From CAYPTB01 sp964413535 (GTDB taxonomy: Bacteria; Planctomycetota; UBA1135; GCA-002686595), in the NCBI GenBank assembly GCA_964413535.1, contig CAYPTB010000032.1, positions 1-64,000 of the forward strand: a stretch of 64,000 nt of DNA. Direction: 5' to 3'. Below are positions 1 to 7,692 of the stretch, in pieces. How positions within the stretch are numbered: position 1 is the first letter of the stretch; each line of letters begins with the position of its first letter. The notes beneath the pieces were generated by a model. It saw only the letters and a program-made list of their open reading frames with translations. It ran no database searches and was not told the origin of the DNA. Position numbers and translations under genes: made by a program.

Positions 1-342
1 AAGGCGATCGTGTTACTTACCGCGTCGAACCTGTTCATGACGGTCGCGTGGTACGCGCACCTGAAGAATATGCTCCACTGGAAGTGGTTCGCAGTGGTAC
101 TGGTCGCGTGGGGGATCGCCTTCTTTGAATACATGCTGCAAGTGCCCGCGAACCGCATCGGCCACCAGATGATGAGCGTCGGCCAACTCAAGCTCCTGCA
201 GGAGGTGATCACGCTGTCCGTCTTCGTGCCCTTCTCGATCCTCTACATGAAGGAGAAGCTCACGCTCGACTACCTGTGGGCCGGCGTGTGCTTGCTCGGC
301 GCCGTGTTCTTCCTGTTCCGCTCGCGCATGTTCCCGAGCTGA
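1..342 (+). CDS. DUF486 (DMT-like) small membrane protein, 5' end cut
   Basis: The product is a small inner-membrane protein of the DUF486 family, distantly related to drug/metabolite transporters; no substrate is established. The N-terminal stretch SNLFMTVAWYAHLK and the later PANRIGH and LWAGVCLLGAVFFLF segments match the family pattern, with about four hydrophobic helices. The frame is open to base 1 (lysine, alanine, isoleucine before a GTG at 10). Family members usually have several residues before this point, so I infer that the true start lies upstream of the window. The GTG at 10 would otherwise give 110 residues. The next gene starts 34 bases downstream on the same strand. Confidence 0.8.
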   Translation, partial: KAIVLLTASNLFMTVAWYAHLKNMLHWKWFAVVLVAWGIAFFEYMLQVPANRIGHQMMSVGQLKLLQEVITLSVFVPFSILYMKEKLTLDYLWAGVCLLGAVFFLFRSRMFPS

Positions 343-376
343 GCGAAAGCCGCGAGGCGGGTACGCTGCACAGGCC

Positions 377-853
377 ATGACGGAGAGCCGACCGCAGGAG
401 CGCTCGTCCCGGGACCTTTCCTCGGAAGTGCGCGTCGCCGTCGAAGCCGACATCCCGGACATGCACCGCGTCCGCATGGGCGTGCGCGAGAACGTCCTTC
501 GGGATCCGAGCGCGGTTCGGCTCGAGCACTATCGAGAGCTGCTCGCCTGGGACGGACACGGCTGGGTAGTCGAGCTCGCCGGGCGGATCGTCGGCTTCGC
601 CGTGGTCGATCTCGGGCGCGAGAACGTCTGGGCGCTCTTCGTCGACCCCGCGTACGAGGGGCACGGCATCGGCCGTCGCCTGCACGACGCCATGCTCGAC
701 TGGGCCTTCGACAGCGGAGCGACTCGCCTGTGGCTCTCCACGGATCCGAACACGCGCGCGGAGCGCTTCTACGTCGCCGCCGGCTGGGAGCGCGCGGGAA
801 GCGAGCCGAACGGCGAAGTGCGCTTCGAGATGTCGCGCGACCGATGGCGGTGA
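377..853 (+). CDS. GNAT family N-acetyltransferase
   Basis: A 158-residue GCN5-related acetyltransferase, which would transfer an acetyl group from acetyl-CoA to an amine. The acetyl-CoA-binding motif A is visible as VDPAYEGHGIGRRLHD at about residues 93-108 (Q/RxxGxG/A pattern), followed by the C-terminal aromatic segment RAERFYVAAGWE that is typical of small GNATs. Length fits a single-domain enzyme. It lies between a membrane protein and an SDR gene, which gives no hint of substrate. The start codon ATG at 377 is the first in frame, but the first 20 residues are low in homology signal, so a slightly later start is possible. Confidence 0.85.
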   Translation: MTESRPQERSSRDLSSEVRVAVEADIPDMHRVRMGVRENVLRDPSAVRLEHYRELLAWDGHGWVVELAGRIVGFAVVDLGRENVWALFVDPAYEGHGIGRRLHDAMLDWAFDSGATRLWLSTDPNTRAERFYVAAGWERAGSEPNGEVRFEMSRDRWR

Positions 854-913
854 GTACGGGGCGGTGAGTGACTCACCTGACTCAGGAATCGCCGCTCGTT
901 ACCCTTTCCCGCC

Positions 914-1573
914 ATGGCCAAAGCCCTCGTCACCGGCGCGAACCGCGGGATCGGCCTCGAGCTCTGCCGGCAGCTCGCCGCGCGCGGCGACGAAGTCTTC
1001 GCTGCCTGTCGCGAGCCGTCCACGGCGCTCGAGCGCGCGGGCGCGCGCGTCCTCGCGAACGTCGACGTCGCCGACGATGCGTCGGTCGAGAAGCTCGCGC
1101 ACGAGCTGCGCGGCGTCGAGCTCGACCTCGTCGTCAACAATGCCGGCATCCTGACGGTCGAGGGGCTCGACGACCTCGACCTCGACCGCGTGCGCGCGCA
1201 ATTCGAGGTCAATGCGCTCGGCCCGCTGCGCGTGACGCGCGCGCTGCTTTCGAACCTGCGCCGCGGCGCGGTGGTCGCAATCGTCACGAGCCTCATGGGC
1301 TCGATGGGCGACAACGGCTCCGGCGGCTACTACGGCTACCGCATGTCGAAGGCCGCCGTGAACGCCGCCGGCGTGAGCCTCGCACGCGACCTCGCCCCGC
1401 GCGGCGTGTCGGTCTTCCTCCTGCACCCCGGCATGGTCGCGACCGAGATGACCGGCCGGCGCGGCGTCACCGTCGAGCAATCCGTCGCGGGCCTGCTCGA
1501 GCGCCTCGATGCGCTCGGCCCCGCGCAGAGCGGAACCTTCTGGCACGCCGACGGGCGGCCCTTGCCGTGGTGA
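914..1573 (+). CDS. Short-chain dehydrogenase/reductase (SDR)
   Basis: A 219-residue classical SDR, an NAD(P)-dependent oxidoreductase. The Rossmann glycine motif TGANRGIG is at residues 7-14, NNAG at 75-78, the catalytic serine lies in VTSLMGS (Ser126), and the YxxxK pair is Tyr142/Lys146 in GYRMSKAA. Length is near the lower end of the family, close to C-factor-like SDRs. Its TGA stop overlaps a possible GTG start (1570) of the following di-iron protein, so the two may be translationally coupled. Substrate unknown. Confidence 0.9.
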   Translation: MAKALVTGANRGIGLELCRQLAARGDEVFAACREPSTALERAGARVLANVDVADDASVEKLAHELRGVELDLVVNNAGILTVEGLDDLDLDRVRAQFEVNALGPLRVTRALLSNLRRGAVVAIVTSLMGSMGDNGSGGYYGYRMSKAAVNAAGVSLARDLAPRGVSVFLLHPGMVATEMTGRRGVTVEQSVAGLLERLDALGPAQSGTFWHADGRPLPW

Positions 1574-1644
1574 GCTCGCGTGAGCGCGGTCTCGCGCGTG
1601 TGGCGGCGGCGGATCCCCGTGCAGTGAGCGACGACGATCGCTCG

Positions 1645-2346
1645 ATGGGCGACGCCAGTGCGAAGAGCGATCCGCGTGCGGCGGGCGACGTTCGCTCGAC
1701 CGACCGCGACCGTCCCACGCCCGATGCCGGGAGCGATGACGTCGCGCTCGTCGCCCGCGCCCAGCTCGCGGCGCTCCTGCACCTCGCGTACTCGGGCGAG
1801 CTCGCCGCCGCCGGCGCCTATCGCGGTCACTGGAAGTCGACCGCGGACCCCGACGAGCGCCGGCGCATCCGCGAGATCGAGGAGGAAGAGCTGCACCACC
1901 GCCGTCTCGTGGGGGAGATGATCGCAGCGCTCGGCGAGGAGCCGGAGCACGGCCGCGAGTTGCGCGCGCTCTGGACCGGCCGCGTGCTCGGCGCGCTGTG
2001 CCGCGTCACCGGTTGGTTCGCGCGAATCACGGCCACTCGCGAGCTCGTGGCGATGTACGGCGCGGGCCGCCTCGAGAGCCGCAACGTCCGCGAGTACGAA
2101 GCCGCCGCGCGTCACGCGCTCGCCGCCGGTCACGCCGAGTGGGTCGACTGCCTGCTCGTGATGGCCGAGGTCGAGTGGGACCACGAGGCGTACTTCCGCG
2201 CGAAGGTCGAGCGCCACGGCCTCGGGCGGCGCTTGCCGCTGTGGAAGGCGCCGCCCCCGAAGGTCGAGATCCGCGCGAGCTTCGCGCGCGATGCCGGGGC
2301 AGAGTACAACCCGCACAGGCACGACCGACGTCTCGAGGGGGCCTGA
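1645..2346 (+). CDS. Coq7-like ferritin-superfamily di-iron protein
   Basis: A 233-residue helical protein resembling demethoxyubiquinone hydroxylase (COQ7/UbiF-type) and related ferritin-like carboxylate di-iron proteins. Metal ligands fit four helices: Glu in SGELAAAGAYRGH, the EEELHHRR motif, a Glu in the REL/REYE helices, and EVEWDHEAYFR near the C-terminus (ExxDH). COQ7 hydroxylates quinone precursors, but planctomycetes normally use menaquinone, so the substrate here is an open question. I chose ATG 1645. In-frame GTG codons at 1567/1570 overlapping the SDR stop would add a disordered, Asp/Arg-rich leader. The same-strand overlap suggests co-expression with the SDR. Confidence 0.75.
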   Translation: MGDASAKSDPRAAGDVRSTDRDRPTPDAGSDDVALVARAQLAALLHLAYSGELAAAGAYRGHWKSTADPDERRRIREIEEEELHHRRLVGEMIAALGEEPEHGRELRALWTGRVLGALCRVTGWFARITATRELVAMYGAGRLESRNVREYEAAARHALAAGHAEWVDCLLVMAEVEWDHEAYFRAKVERHGLGRRLPLWKAPPPKVEIRASFARDAGAEYNPHRHDRRLEGA

Positions 2347-2540
2347 ACAATGCAGTTGGGCGTAGCACTAGAGTAGAGCCCGCATAGCGAACCCCATGTG
2401 CTGACCAGCTATTGAGCGAGACGAGCGCTGCTCGAGGAATGCCACGCGCGCGATGCATTCGCTGATGTAGGCGCGCATCTCCGATCCGGCGTTGGACGGG
2501 CTCCAGTTGGGCCGCTATACAGACGGAGGAGAGCGAAGCC

Positions 2541-3473
2541 GTGGCCAAGCGAGGATCCTGGAAGGTGACGTCCAGAGGGCATGCCTTCGGGGGCGACTGG
2601 ACCAACGCGAAGCTCGACGTGCTCGCGAAGTACTTGGCTGCGTACACGAAGGCGCTAAGAGAGAAGCCCTCGAAGGCACGTCCCTTCCAGAAGGCCTACG
2701 TCGACGCGTTCGCAGGTACGGGCTACCGCGAGGCTCGAAGTGAGAGCGAATCCAAGAGCGGCGAGCCGACTCTACCGTTTCCGGACCTCGCTGATACCGA
2801 ACCCCAGACCTTGCTCGCAGGCTCGGCCAGTCGCGCGCTGAGGATCGAGCCTCACTTCGACAACTATGTGTTCATCGACCGCAGCCCAGTTCGCTGCGCA
2901 CAGCTGGAAGCTCTGCGAGAGGAGTTCCCGGAGCTTGCCCGAAGGATTCAAGTTTGTACCGGGGACGCGAACGTCGAGTTGCGAGAACTGTGCAGCGGCA
3001 ATTGGGACTATCTTCGCGCAGTCATGTTCCTCGATCCCTACGGCATGGAGGTCGAGTGGACGACGATCGAAGCGATTGCGAAGACAAGAGCGATCGACCT
3101 GTGGGTCCTGTTTCCACTCGGAATCGGTGTCAATCGGCTGCTCAAGAGGTCGGGCGAAATTCCGTCGTCCTGGCGCAAGCGCTTGAACTTGCTGCTCGGG
3201 AAAGAGGACTGGTACGACGAGTTCTACACAAGAATCAGCAGCAACACGTTGTTCGGTGAAGAGGAAAGCATCGTCAAGGCATCGACTGAGACGATTGGGC
3301 GCTACTTCAACGAACGCTTGTCGAGTGTTTTCGCTGGCGTTGCTCCCGAGCCCAAGGTCCTCCGCAACTCGAGGAACTGCCCGCTCTACCTACTCTGCTT
3401 CGCAGCCAGCAACGTGAAGGGCGCGCCGATCGCGTTGCGCATAGCGAACAGCTTGCTGAAGGGGGTGGACTGA
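2541..3473 (+). CDS. tcmP: Three-Cys-motif partner protein TcmP
   Basis: A 310-residue TcmP-type protein, the regular genomic partner of three-Cys-motif (Gp37/Gp68-like) proteins. The fold looks like a Rossmann methyltransferase: AYVDAFAGTG at residues 52-61 resembles SAM motif I, FIDRSP an acidic beta-2 loop, and VMFLDPYGMEVEW a motif-IV-like DPxx loop. A methyltransferase activity is my inference; no activity is established. A GTG start at 2541 follows a GGAGGAG stretch. Its stop overlaps the start of the next gene (TGATG), so the two are a coupled operon. Base composition is visibly lower in GC than its neighbours (32 of 60 G/C at 3241-3300), consistent with horizontal acquisition. Confidence 0.88.
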   Translation: MAKRGSWKVTSRGHAFGGDWTNAKLDVLAKYLAAYTKALREKPSKARPFQKAYVDAFAGTGYREARSESESKSGEPTLPFPDLADTEPQTLLAGSASRALRIEPHFDNYVFIDRSPVRCAQLEALREEFPELARRIQVCTGDANVELRELCSGNWDYLRAVMFLDPYGMEVEWTTIEAIAKTRAIDLWVLFPLGIGVNRLLKRSGEIPSSWRKRLNLLLGKEDWYDEFYTRISSNTLFGEEESIVKASTETIGRYFNERLSSVFAGVAPEPKVLRNSRNCPLYLLCFAASNVKGAPIALRIANSLLKGVD

Positions 3474-4237
3474 TGGCCCAAGGCTCCAGTATCGAGTGGA
3501 CCGAGGCGACCTGGAACCCCGTGACCGGGTGCACGAAGGTCAGTCCAGGCTGCAAGCATTGCTACGCAGAGCGGATGGCCGAACGACTGCGGGCGATGGA
3601 GCAGGCGAACTACCACAACGGCTTCGAGCTGACGCTGCAGCCGCACATGCTCGACCTTCCGTTGCGTTGGAGGAAACCGCGAACAATCTTCGTTAACTCG
3701 ATGAGCGATCTGTTCCATCGGGACGTTCCACTGGATTACATCCAGCGCGTCTTCGACGTGATGCGTCGTGCTCATTGGCACTGCTTCCAAGTGTTGACAA
3801 AGCGATCAGAAAGACTTGCCGAAGTTGATTCCGCGCTCGATTGGGCGCCCAACATCTGGATGGGAGTGAGCGTCGAGAGTGATCCTTATCGTTCGCGTAT
3901 CGACGACCTGCGGGGGACTGGAGCGGTGATCAAATTCCTCTCGCTCGAGCCTTTGATCGGCCCCTTGCCGGACCTCGGTCTCGACGGAATGGACTGGGTG
4001 ATCGTTGGCGGCGAATCCGGTCCTAGGGCGCGACCCATGGATGCCGCATGGGCTCTCGACTTGTGTAATCAGTGCCGCTACGCAAAGGTCCCATTCTTCT
4101 TCAAGCAGTGGGGCGGTGCGAACAAGAAGCGCACGGGACGCGTGCTCGAGGGCCGCACGTGGGACGAAATGCCCCATTTCACTCCATCAATGCCAGCTTC
4201 AATTCGCTCCCCGCTGGAACACGCCGAACTCACATGA
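3473..4237 (+). CDS. Three-Cys-motif protein, phage Gp37/Gp68 family (DUF5131)
   Basis: A 254-residue DUF5131 protein. The cysteine motif sits at Cys20, Cys27 and Cys30 (CTKVSPGCKHCYAER), just after the signature IEWTEATWNPVTG. The arrangement resembles but does not equal the CX3CX2C of radical-SAM enzymes; binding of an Fe-S cluster is plausible but unproved. Further conserved blocks are PRTIFVNSMSDLFH, LTKRSER, WMGVSVES and VIVGGESGPRARP, then FFFKQWGG near the C-terminus. It overlaps tcmP by one base and was probably transferred with it. The phage name reflects where the family was first catalogued; there are no phage structural genes here. Confidence 0.9.
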   Translation: MAQGSSIEWTEATWNPVTGCTKVSPGCKHCYAERMAERLRAMEQANYHNGFELTLQPHMLDLPLRWRKPRTIFVNSMSDLFHRDVPLDYIQRVFDVMRRAHWHCFQVLTKRSERLAEVDSALDWAPNIWMGVSVESDPYRSRIDDLRGTGAVIKFLSLEPLIGPLPDLGLDGMDWVIVGGESGPRARPMDAAWALDLCNQCRYAKVPFFFKQWGGANKKRTGRVLEGRTWDEMPHFTPSMPASIRSPLEHAELT

Positions 4238-4304
4238 GGCTTCAGTAGGTGGCCACACTTCGGAAGCTCTACACGTCCGGTCGTTGCAGCGGTTCTGGTC
4301 CTGA

Positions 4305-4682
4305 CTACGGCCGAGGTTGTGTTTCGCCGCGCGAACTAGGCGCTAGATACGCCGACACACCGGGCCGCCACAGCGCGGCGACGATGGCGGCGAAGAAGAC
4401 GGCGTGCACGATGAGCTCGGCCGTCGAGTGGAAGAGGCTCAGGACGACGTGCGCTCCCATCCACGCGGCGCACAGCCAGCGGGCCCAGTTGGCGCCGCGC
4501 AGCAGGAACGCTCCACCGAGGGCGGCCAGCGCTCCGCTGCCGAGGACCCACCCTACGCCCTGCGTCGAGGTCCCGTTCGAGAGGTTGCCGGCGAGCTGCA
4601 GGCCGCCGTGCAGGAGCGAGACGCAGCCGGTGGCGACGAACACCCAGCCGACGATCGCGAGCGAGATCGGTCGCTTGCTCAC
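4305..4682 (-). CDS. Small four-helix membrane protein, hypothetical
   Basis: A 125-residue protein with about four hydrophobic segments (VGWVFVATGCVSLLHGG; LGSGALAALGGAFLL; WLCAAWMGAHVVLSLFH; LIVHAVFFAAIVAALW), so almost certainly an integral inner-membrane protein. I do not recognise a family. It starts 6 bases after the stop of the S9 peptidase gene on the same strand and is probably its downstream operon partner. The C-terminal tail is short and charged. Confidence 0.7.
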   Translation of the reverse strand: MSKRPISLAIVGWVFVATGCVSLLHGGLQLAGNLSNGTSTQGVGWVLGSGALAALGGAFLLRGANWARWLCAAWMGAHVVLSLFHSTAELIVHAVFFAAIVAALWRPGVSAYLAPSSRGETQPRP

Positions 4683-4688
4683 GCGGGC

Positions 4689-7277
4689 TCACTCCGCCGG
4701 GGGAGCAAGCTCCAACCAGCGCTCGAAGAGCGCCAGGATGCGGCGGTACTCGTCGAGCCAGCTCGAGGGCTCGGTGAAGGCGTGGGCTTCGACGGGATAG
4801 AGCGCGAGCTCCCAGTCCTGCTTCTCGAGCTCGATCAGGCGTTGCGCGAGGCGGATCGAGTCCTTGGCGAGCACGTTGTCGTCGACCAGGCCGTGGCAGA
4901 TGAGGAGCGGTTTCGTGAGGCCCGCCGCGAACTCGATGGGGGAGCTTCGCTCGTAGGCCTCGGGGTCGAGCTCGGGCGTGTTGAGGATGTTCGACGTGTA
5001 CGGGTCGTTGTAGTGCGCCCAATCGGTGACGGGGCGCAGCGCAGCGCCGCACGCGAACAGGTCGGGCTTCGTGAAGAGCGCCATGAGTGCGAGGAAGCCG
5101 CCGTAGGAGACGCCGTAGACGCCGACGCGCTCGCGATCGACCGCGTGGTGCTCGACGAGCCAGTCCACGCAGTCCTCGTAGTCCTCGAGTTCGGGCGTCC
5201 CCATGCGGCGGTAGATCGCCGTGCGCCAGTCGCGGCCGTAGCCGGCCGAGGCGCGGTAGTCGGCGTCGATCACGACGAAGCCGCGGCTTGCGAGCAGCGA
5301 GTGGAACATGAACTCGCGGAAGTAGTAGGACCAGCCCGCGTGCGCGTTCTGCAGGTAGCCCGCGCCGTGCACGAAGGCGACGGCCGGGCGCGGGCCGGCC
5401 GCTGGTTCCGGCGGTAGGTAGAGCCGCGCGCGGATCGTCCCGCCGTGGCGCGAGGGGACGTCGACGAGCAGCGGCTCGACCCACGCGCGCGAGCGGAAGG
5501 CCTCGCTCGTCGTGCTCGTGACGCGCCGCGCCTCCGCGCCCGGGCGGGCGTCTTGTAGGTAGAGCTCGGGCGGCGCGCTCGCGCGCGAGTGCGTGAGCAG
5601 GAGCTGCGTGCCGTCGGGCGAGAGCACGCCTTCCGTTTCACCGCCGAGACTCGTCACACGCTCCACGGGTCCGTCGGGGAGCGCGAAACGGTACAGCTCG
5701 TGCACGCTCGGGTCGTCGGCGTTGGCGCGGAACCACAACGCGTCCCCGCTCGCGCTCGAGGCGACGGAGTCGACCTCGTAGCGTGGGTTCCGAAAGGCCG
5801 GAGCCTCGACGGTGCGCACGGCGCCGCTGAACGCGCTCCACACGTTCAGGCGCGAGAAGCCGGACTCCTCGCTCGTGAACCACACGCCGCTCGAGTCGGC
5901 GAGCCAGCCGAGCTCGTTGAAGTCCCACCCGATCCAGGCCTCGTCGCGCAGGTGGTGGATCGGCAGGACCTCCTTGGTGTCGAGATCGACGCGCGCGATC
6001 CAGCGGTCCTTGTTGTCGAAGGAGAAGGCGCTGAAGACGACGGTGGAGGCGTCCGGCGCCCAGTGCACGTCGCCGATGGAGAGACCGCGCGGCTCCGAAG
6101 GAGCGTCGGACTCGCCATCCGATTCGGCGCCGTCGAGCTGCGCCGTGTCGTGCACTGCGGCGTCGCGCGCGGGACTCTCGATCTCCCGCCCTTCCGATCC
6201 CTTCCGATCGTCCGCTTCCCGATGGACGGCCTTCTCGGCCGCGGCACGGTCCGCGTCCTCTTGCTCGTTCCTCGCCTTCCTGGCCGCGTCCCGCGCGCGC
6301 TTCGCGTCCACGAGCCACTGGAGCGGTTGGTCCGCGACGCCCGGCAGGACGGAGAGGTCGAGCGTCTTGCGCTCGCGCGTCGCGAGGTCGAGCAGGACCA
6401 GCTCGACGGGCGCGTGCACGGCCTTGCCCACGTGCGCGCGGACGTCCTCGGTCTCGACGAAGGAGGTCTCGGTGACGTACTTCGGCAGCGCGTCGCGCTT
6501 CTCCTTCGTCTCCGACTCCGCCGTGACGCGCACGCAGAGCCAGCGGCCGTCCGGCGAGAGATCGAGTCCCGCCGAAGTCTTCTTCGCGCCCAGGTACCAG
6601 GGCAGCGGGGCGCGCGTGGGGTCGGCCGCCTGACGCTCGCGCTCGCGGCGCTCGGCGTGCTCGCGGCGCGCGCGCTCCTCGCGCACGGTCGACAGCAGGC
6701 GCTCCTGCTGCTCCGCGAGGTAATCCTCGTCTCGGTCCTTCTCCAGCGGATCGTCCTCGAAGAGGATCCGGGCGAGCTCTTCCTCGAGCCCGCTCGAGAG
6801 CTCGCGCGCGAAGAGCTTTCCGTTGCGCTCGTAACGAATGCGCTCGCCGTCCAGCAGGAAGGCCGGGTTCGACTCGTCTTCCAGCGTGCGCGTGAGCTGC
6901 AGGACGCGCCCGCTCGCGAGCTCCTCGACGAACAGATCGCCCTCCCGCGCATACACCTTGCGCGCGCGACTCCGATCGAAGTCGCCGCCCGGCGCATCGG
7001 CGCTCCCGCGCTCGGCGTCCGGCACGACGCGCGCGACGCCCGTCGCGAGGTCGAGCTGCACGAGGTCGAGCTCTTTCGCGCCGAGCCGCTTCTGCTCGTA
7101 GTACACCGAGCGCGAGTCGTCGGCCCAGTACGCATCCTGGGGTGGGCGCCCGATCCAGTCGGGATGGGCCATGATCTCCTCGACGGAGAACGGAGGAGCG
7201 GTGGCCGCGCGATCCTGCGAGGTCGACGGCAGGACGCACGAGACGAGGGCGAAGGCGAGGGCGGGAAGGCGCAGCAT
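4689..7277 (-). CDS. S9 family (prolyl oligopeptidase/DPP-IV type) serine peptidase, exported
   Basis: An 862-residue S9 peptidase. The N-terminal two thirds are WD-like/propeller repeats (for example PDGRWLCVRV, WAPDASTVVFSAF, LSPDGTQLLLTHS). The C-terminal alpha/beta hydrolase carries the triad Ser724 in GVSYGGF, Asp799 in HGLVDDNV and His832 in VEAHAF. I chose the ATG at 7277 because it gives the leader MLRLPALAFALVSC, which reads as a signal peptide with a possible lipobox (LVSC); an upstream start at 7454 adds a low-complexity extension. A highly charged Arg/Glu/Asp-rich insertion occurs between propeller blades (about residues 200-230 and 350-400). It likely cleaves peptides outside the cytoplasm and heads an operon with the small membrane protein downstream. 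Confidence 0.92.
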   Translation of the reverse strand: MLRLPALAFALVSCVLPSTSQDRAATAPPFSVEEIMAHPDWIGRPPQDAYWADDSRSVYYEQKRLGAKELDLVQLDLATGVARVVPDAERGSADAPGGDFDRSRARKVYAREGDLFVEELASGRVLQLTRTLEDESNPAFLLDGERIRYERNGKLFARELSSGLEEELARILFEDDPLEKDRDEDYLAEQQERLLSTVREERARREHAERRERERQAADPTRAPLPWYLGAKKTSAGLDLSPDGRWLCVRVTAESETKEKRDALPKYVTETSFVETEDVRAHVGKAVHAPVELVLLDLATRERKTLDLSVLPGVADQPLQWLVDAKRARDAARKARNEQEDADRAAAEKAVHREADDRKGSEGREIESPARDAAVHDTAQLDGAESDGESDAPSEPRGLSIGDVHWAPDASTVVFSAFSFDNKDRWIARVDLDTKEVLPIHHLRDEAWIGWDFNELGWLADSSGVWFTSEESGFSRLNVWSAFSGAVRTVEAPAFRNPRYEVDSVASSASGDALWFRANADDPSVHELYRFALPDGPVERVTSLGGETEGVLSPDGTQLLLTHSRASAPPELYLQDARPGAEARRVTSTTSEAFRSRAWVEPLLVDVPSRHGGTIRARLYLPPEPAAGPRPAVAFVHGAGYLQNAHAGWSYYFREFMFHSLLASRGFVVIDADYRASAGYGRDWRTAIYRRMGTPELEDYEDCVDWLVEHHAVDRERVGVYGVSYGGFLALMALFTKPDLFACGAALRPVTDWAHYNDPYTSNILNTPELDPEAYERSSPIEFAAGLTKPLLICHGLVDDNVLAKDSIRLAQRLIELEKQDWELALYPVEAHAFTEPSSWLDEYRRILALFERWLELAPPAE

Positions 7278-7692
7278 GGGCGAGATTAGACCGCGCTTGC
7301 GCGCGAGCGTCGACTCGCGCCGCGTTGCCTTTCCGCAAGGGATTCCCCCCGGGGGCGCCGCCCCTGGCACGCGCTCGTTCGCGGTGCGGTGCAACGAAAC
7401 GAGCGTTTCCTCGCCGGCGTCGGTCAGCCTGCGGTAATGCGACCACTGCGGCACCGTCCGCGAGCAGGGTGAGCCGGAGGGTCGCGAGCTTCGCGACCGG
7501 GATCATCGCGATGTCGGCCAGGGCGAAGCTCGCGTCCGATCGAGTTGCACGGCCGCGGCGCGAGCTCCTCCCCTGCGAGGAACGTCGCCGAACGAAACGT
7601 GCACGTCTCGGCGCAGAAGAGGAGCAGCGCGAAAGCGGCGCTCCGCTGCTCGCCGCCGCCTTCGTCGGCGAGGCCGTGGCGGCGAGCACGCC
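7278..7692. other. Intergenic region without a supportable gene
   Basis: These 415 bases separate two convergently oriented-to-left genes (both on the minus strand). Several open frames exist on both strands, as expected in such GC-rich DNA, but none shows recognisable domains or protein-like composition throughout. A short perfect inverted repeat, gaaacgagcgtttc, lies at 7396-7409 upstream of the S9 peptidase start and might be an operator. A minus-strand stretch around 7420-7560 is rich in small hydrophobic residues but is not identifiable. Confidence 0.4.

Noticed and set aside
2368..2478. Minus-strand 36-codon frame (MRAYISECIARVAFLEQ...) in the gap before tcmP
   Set aside because: Composition is protein-like, but it is short, bounded by stops and matches no family I know; not enough to call a gene or relic.
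3473..4237. Prophage, suggested by the name phage Gp37/Gp68 family
   Set aside because: No integrase, terminase, capsid or tail genes are nearby; the family name does not imply a prophage.
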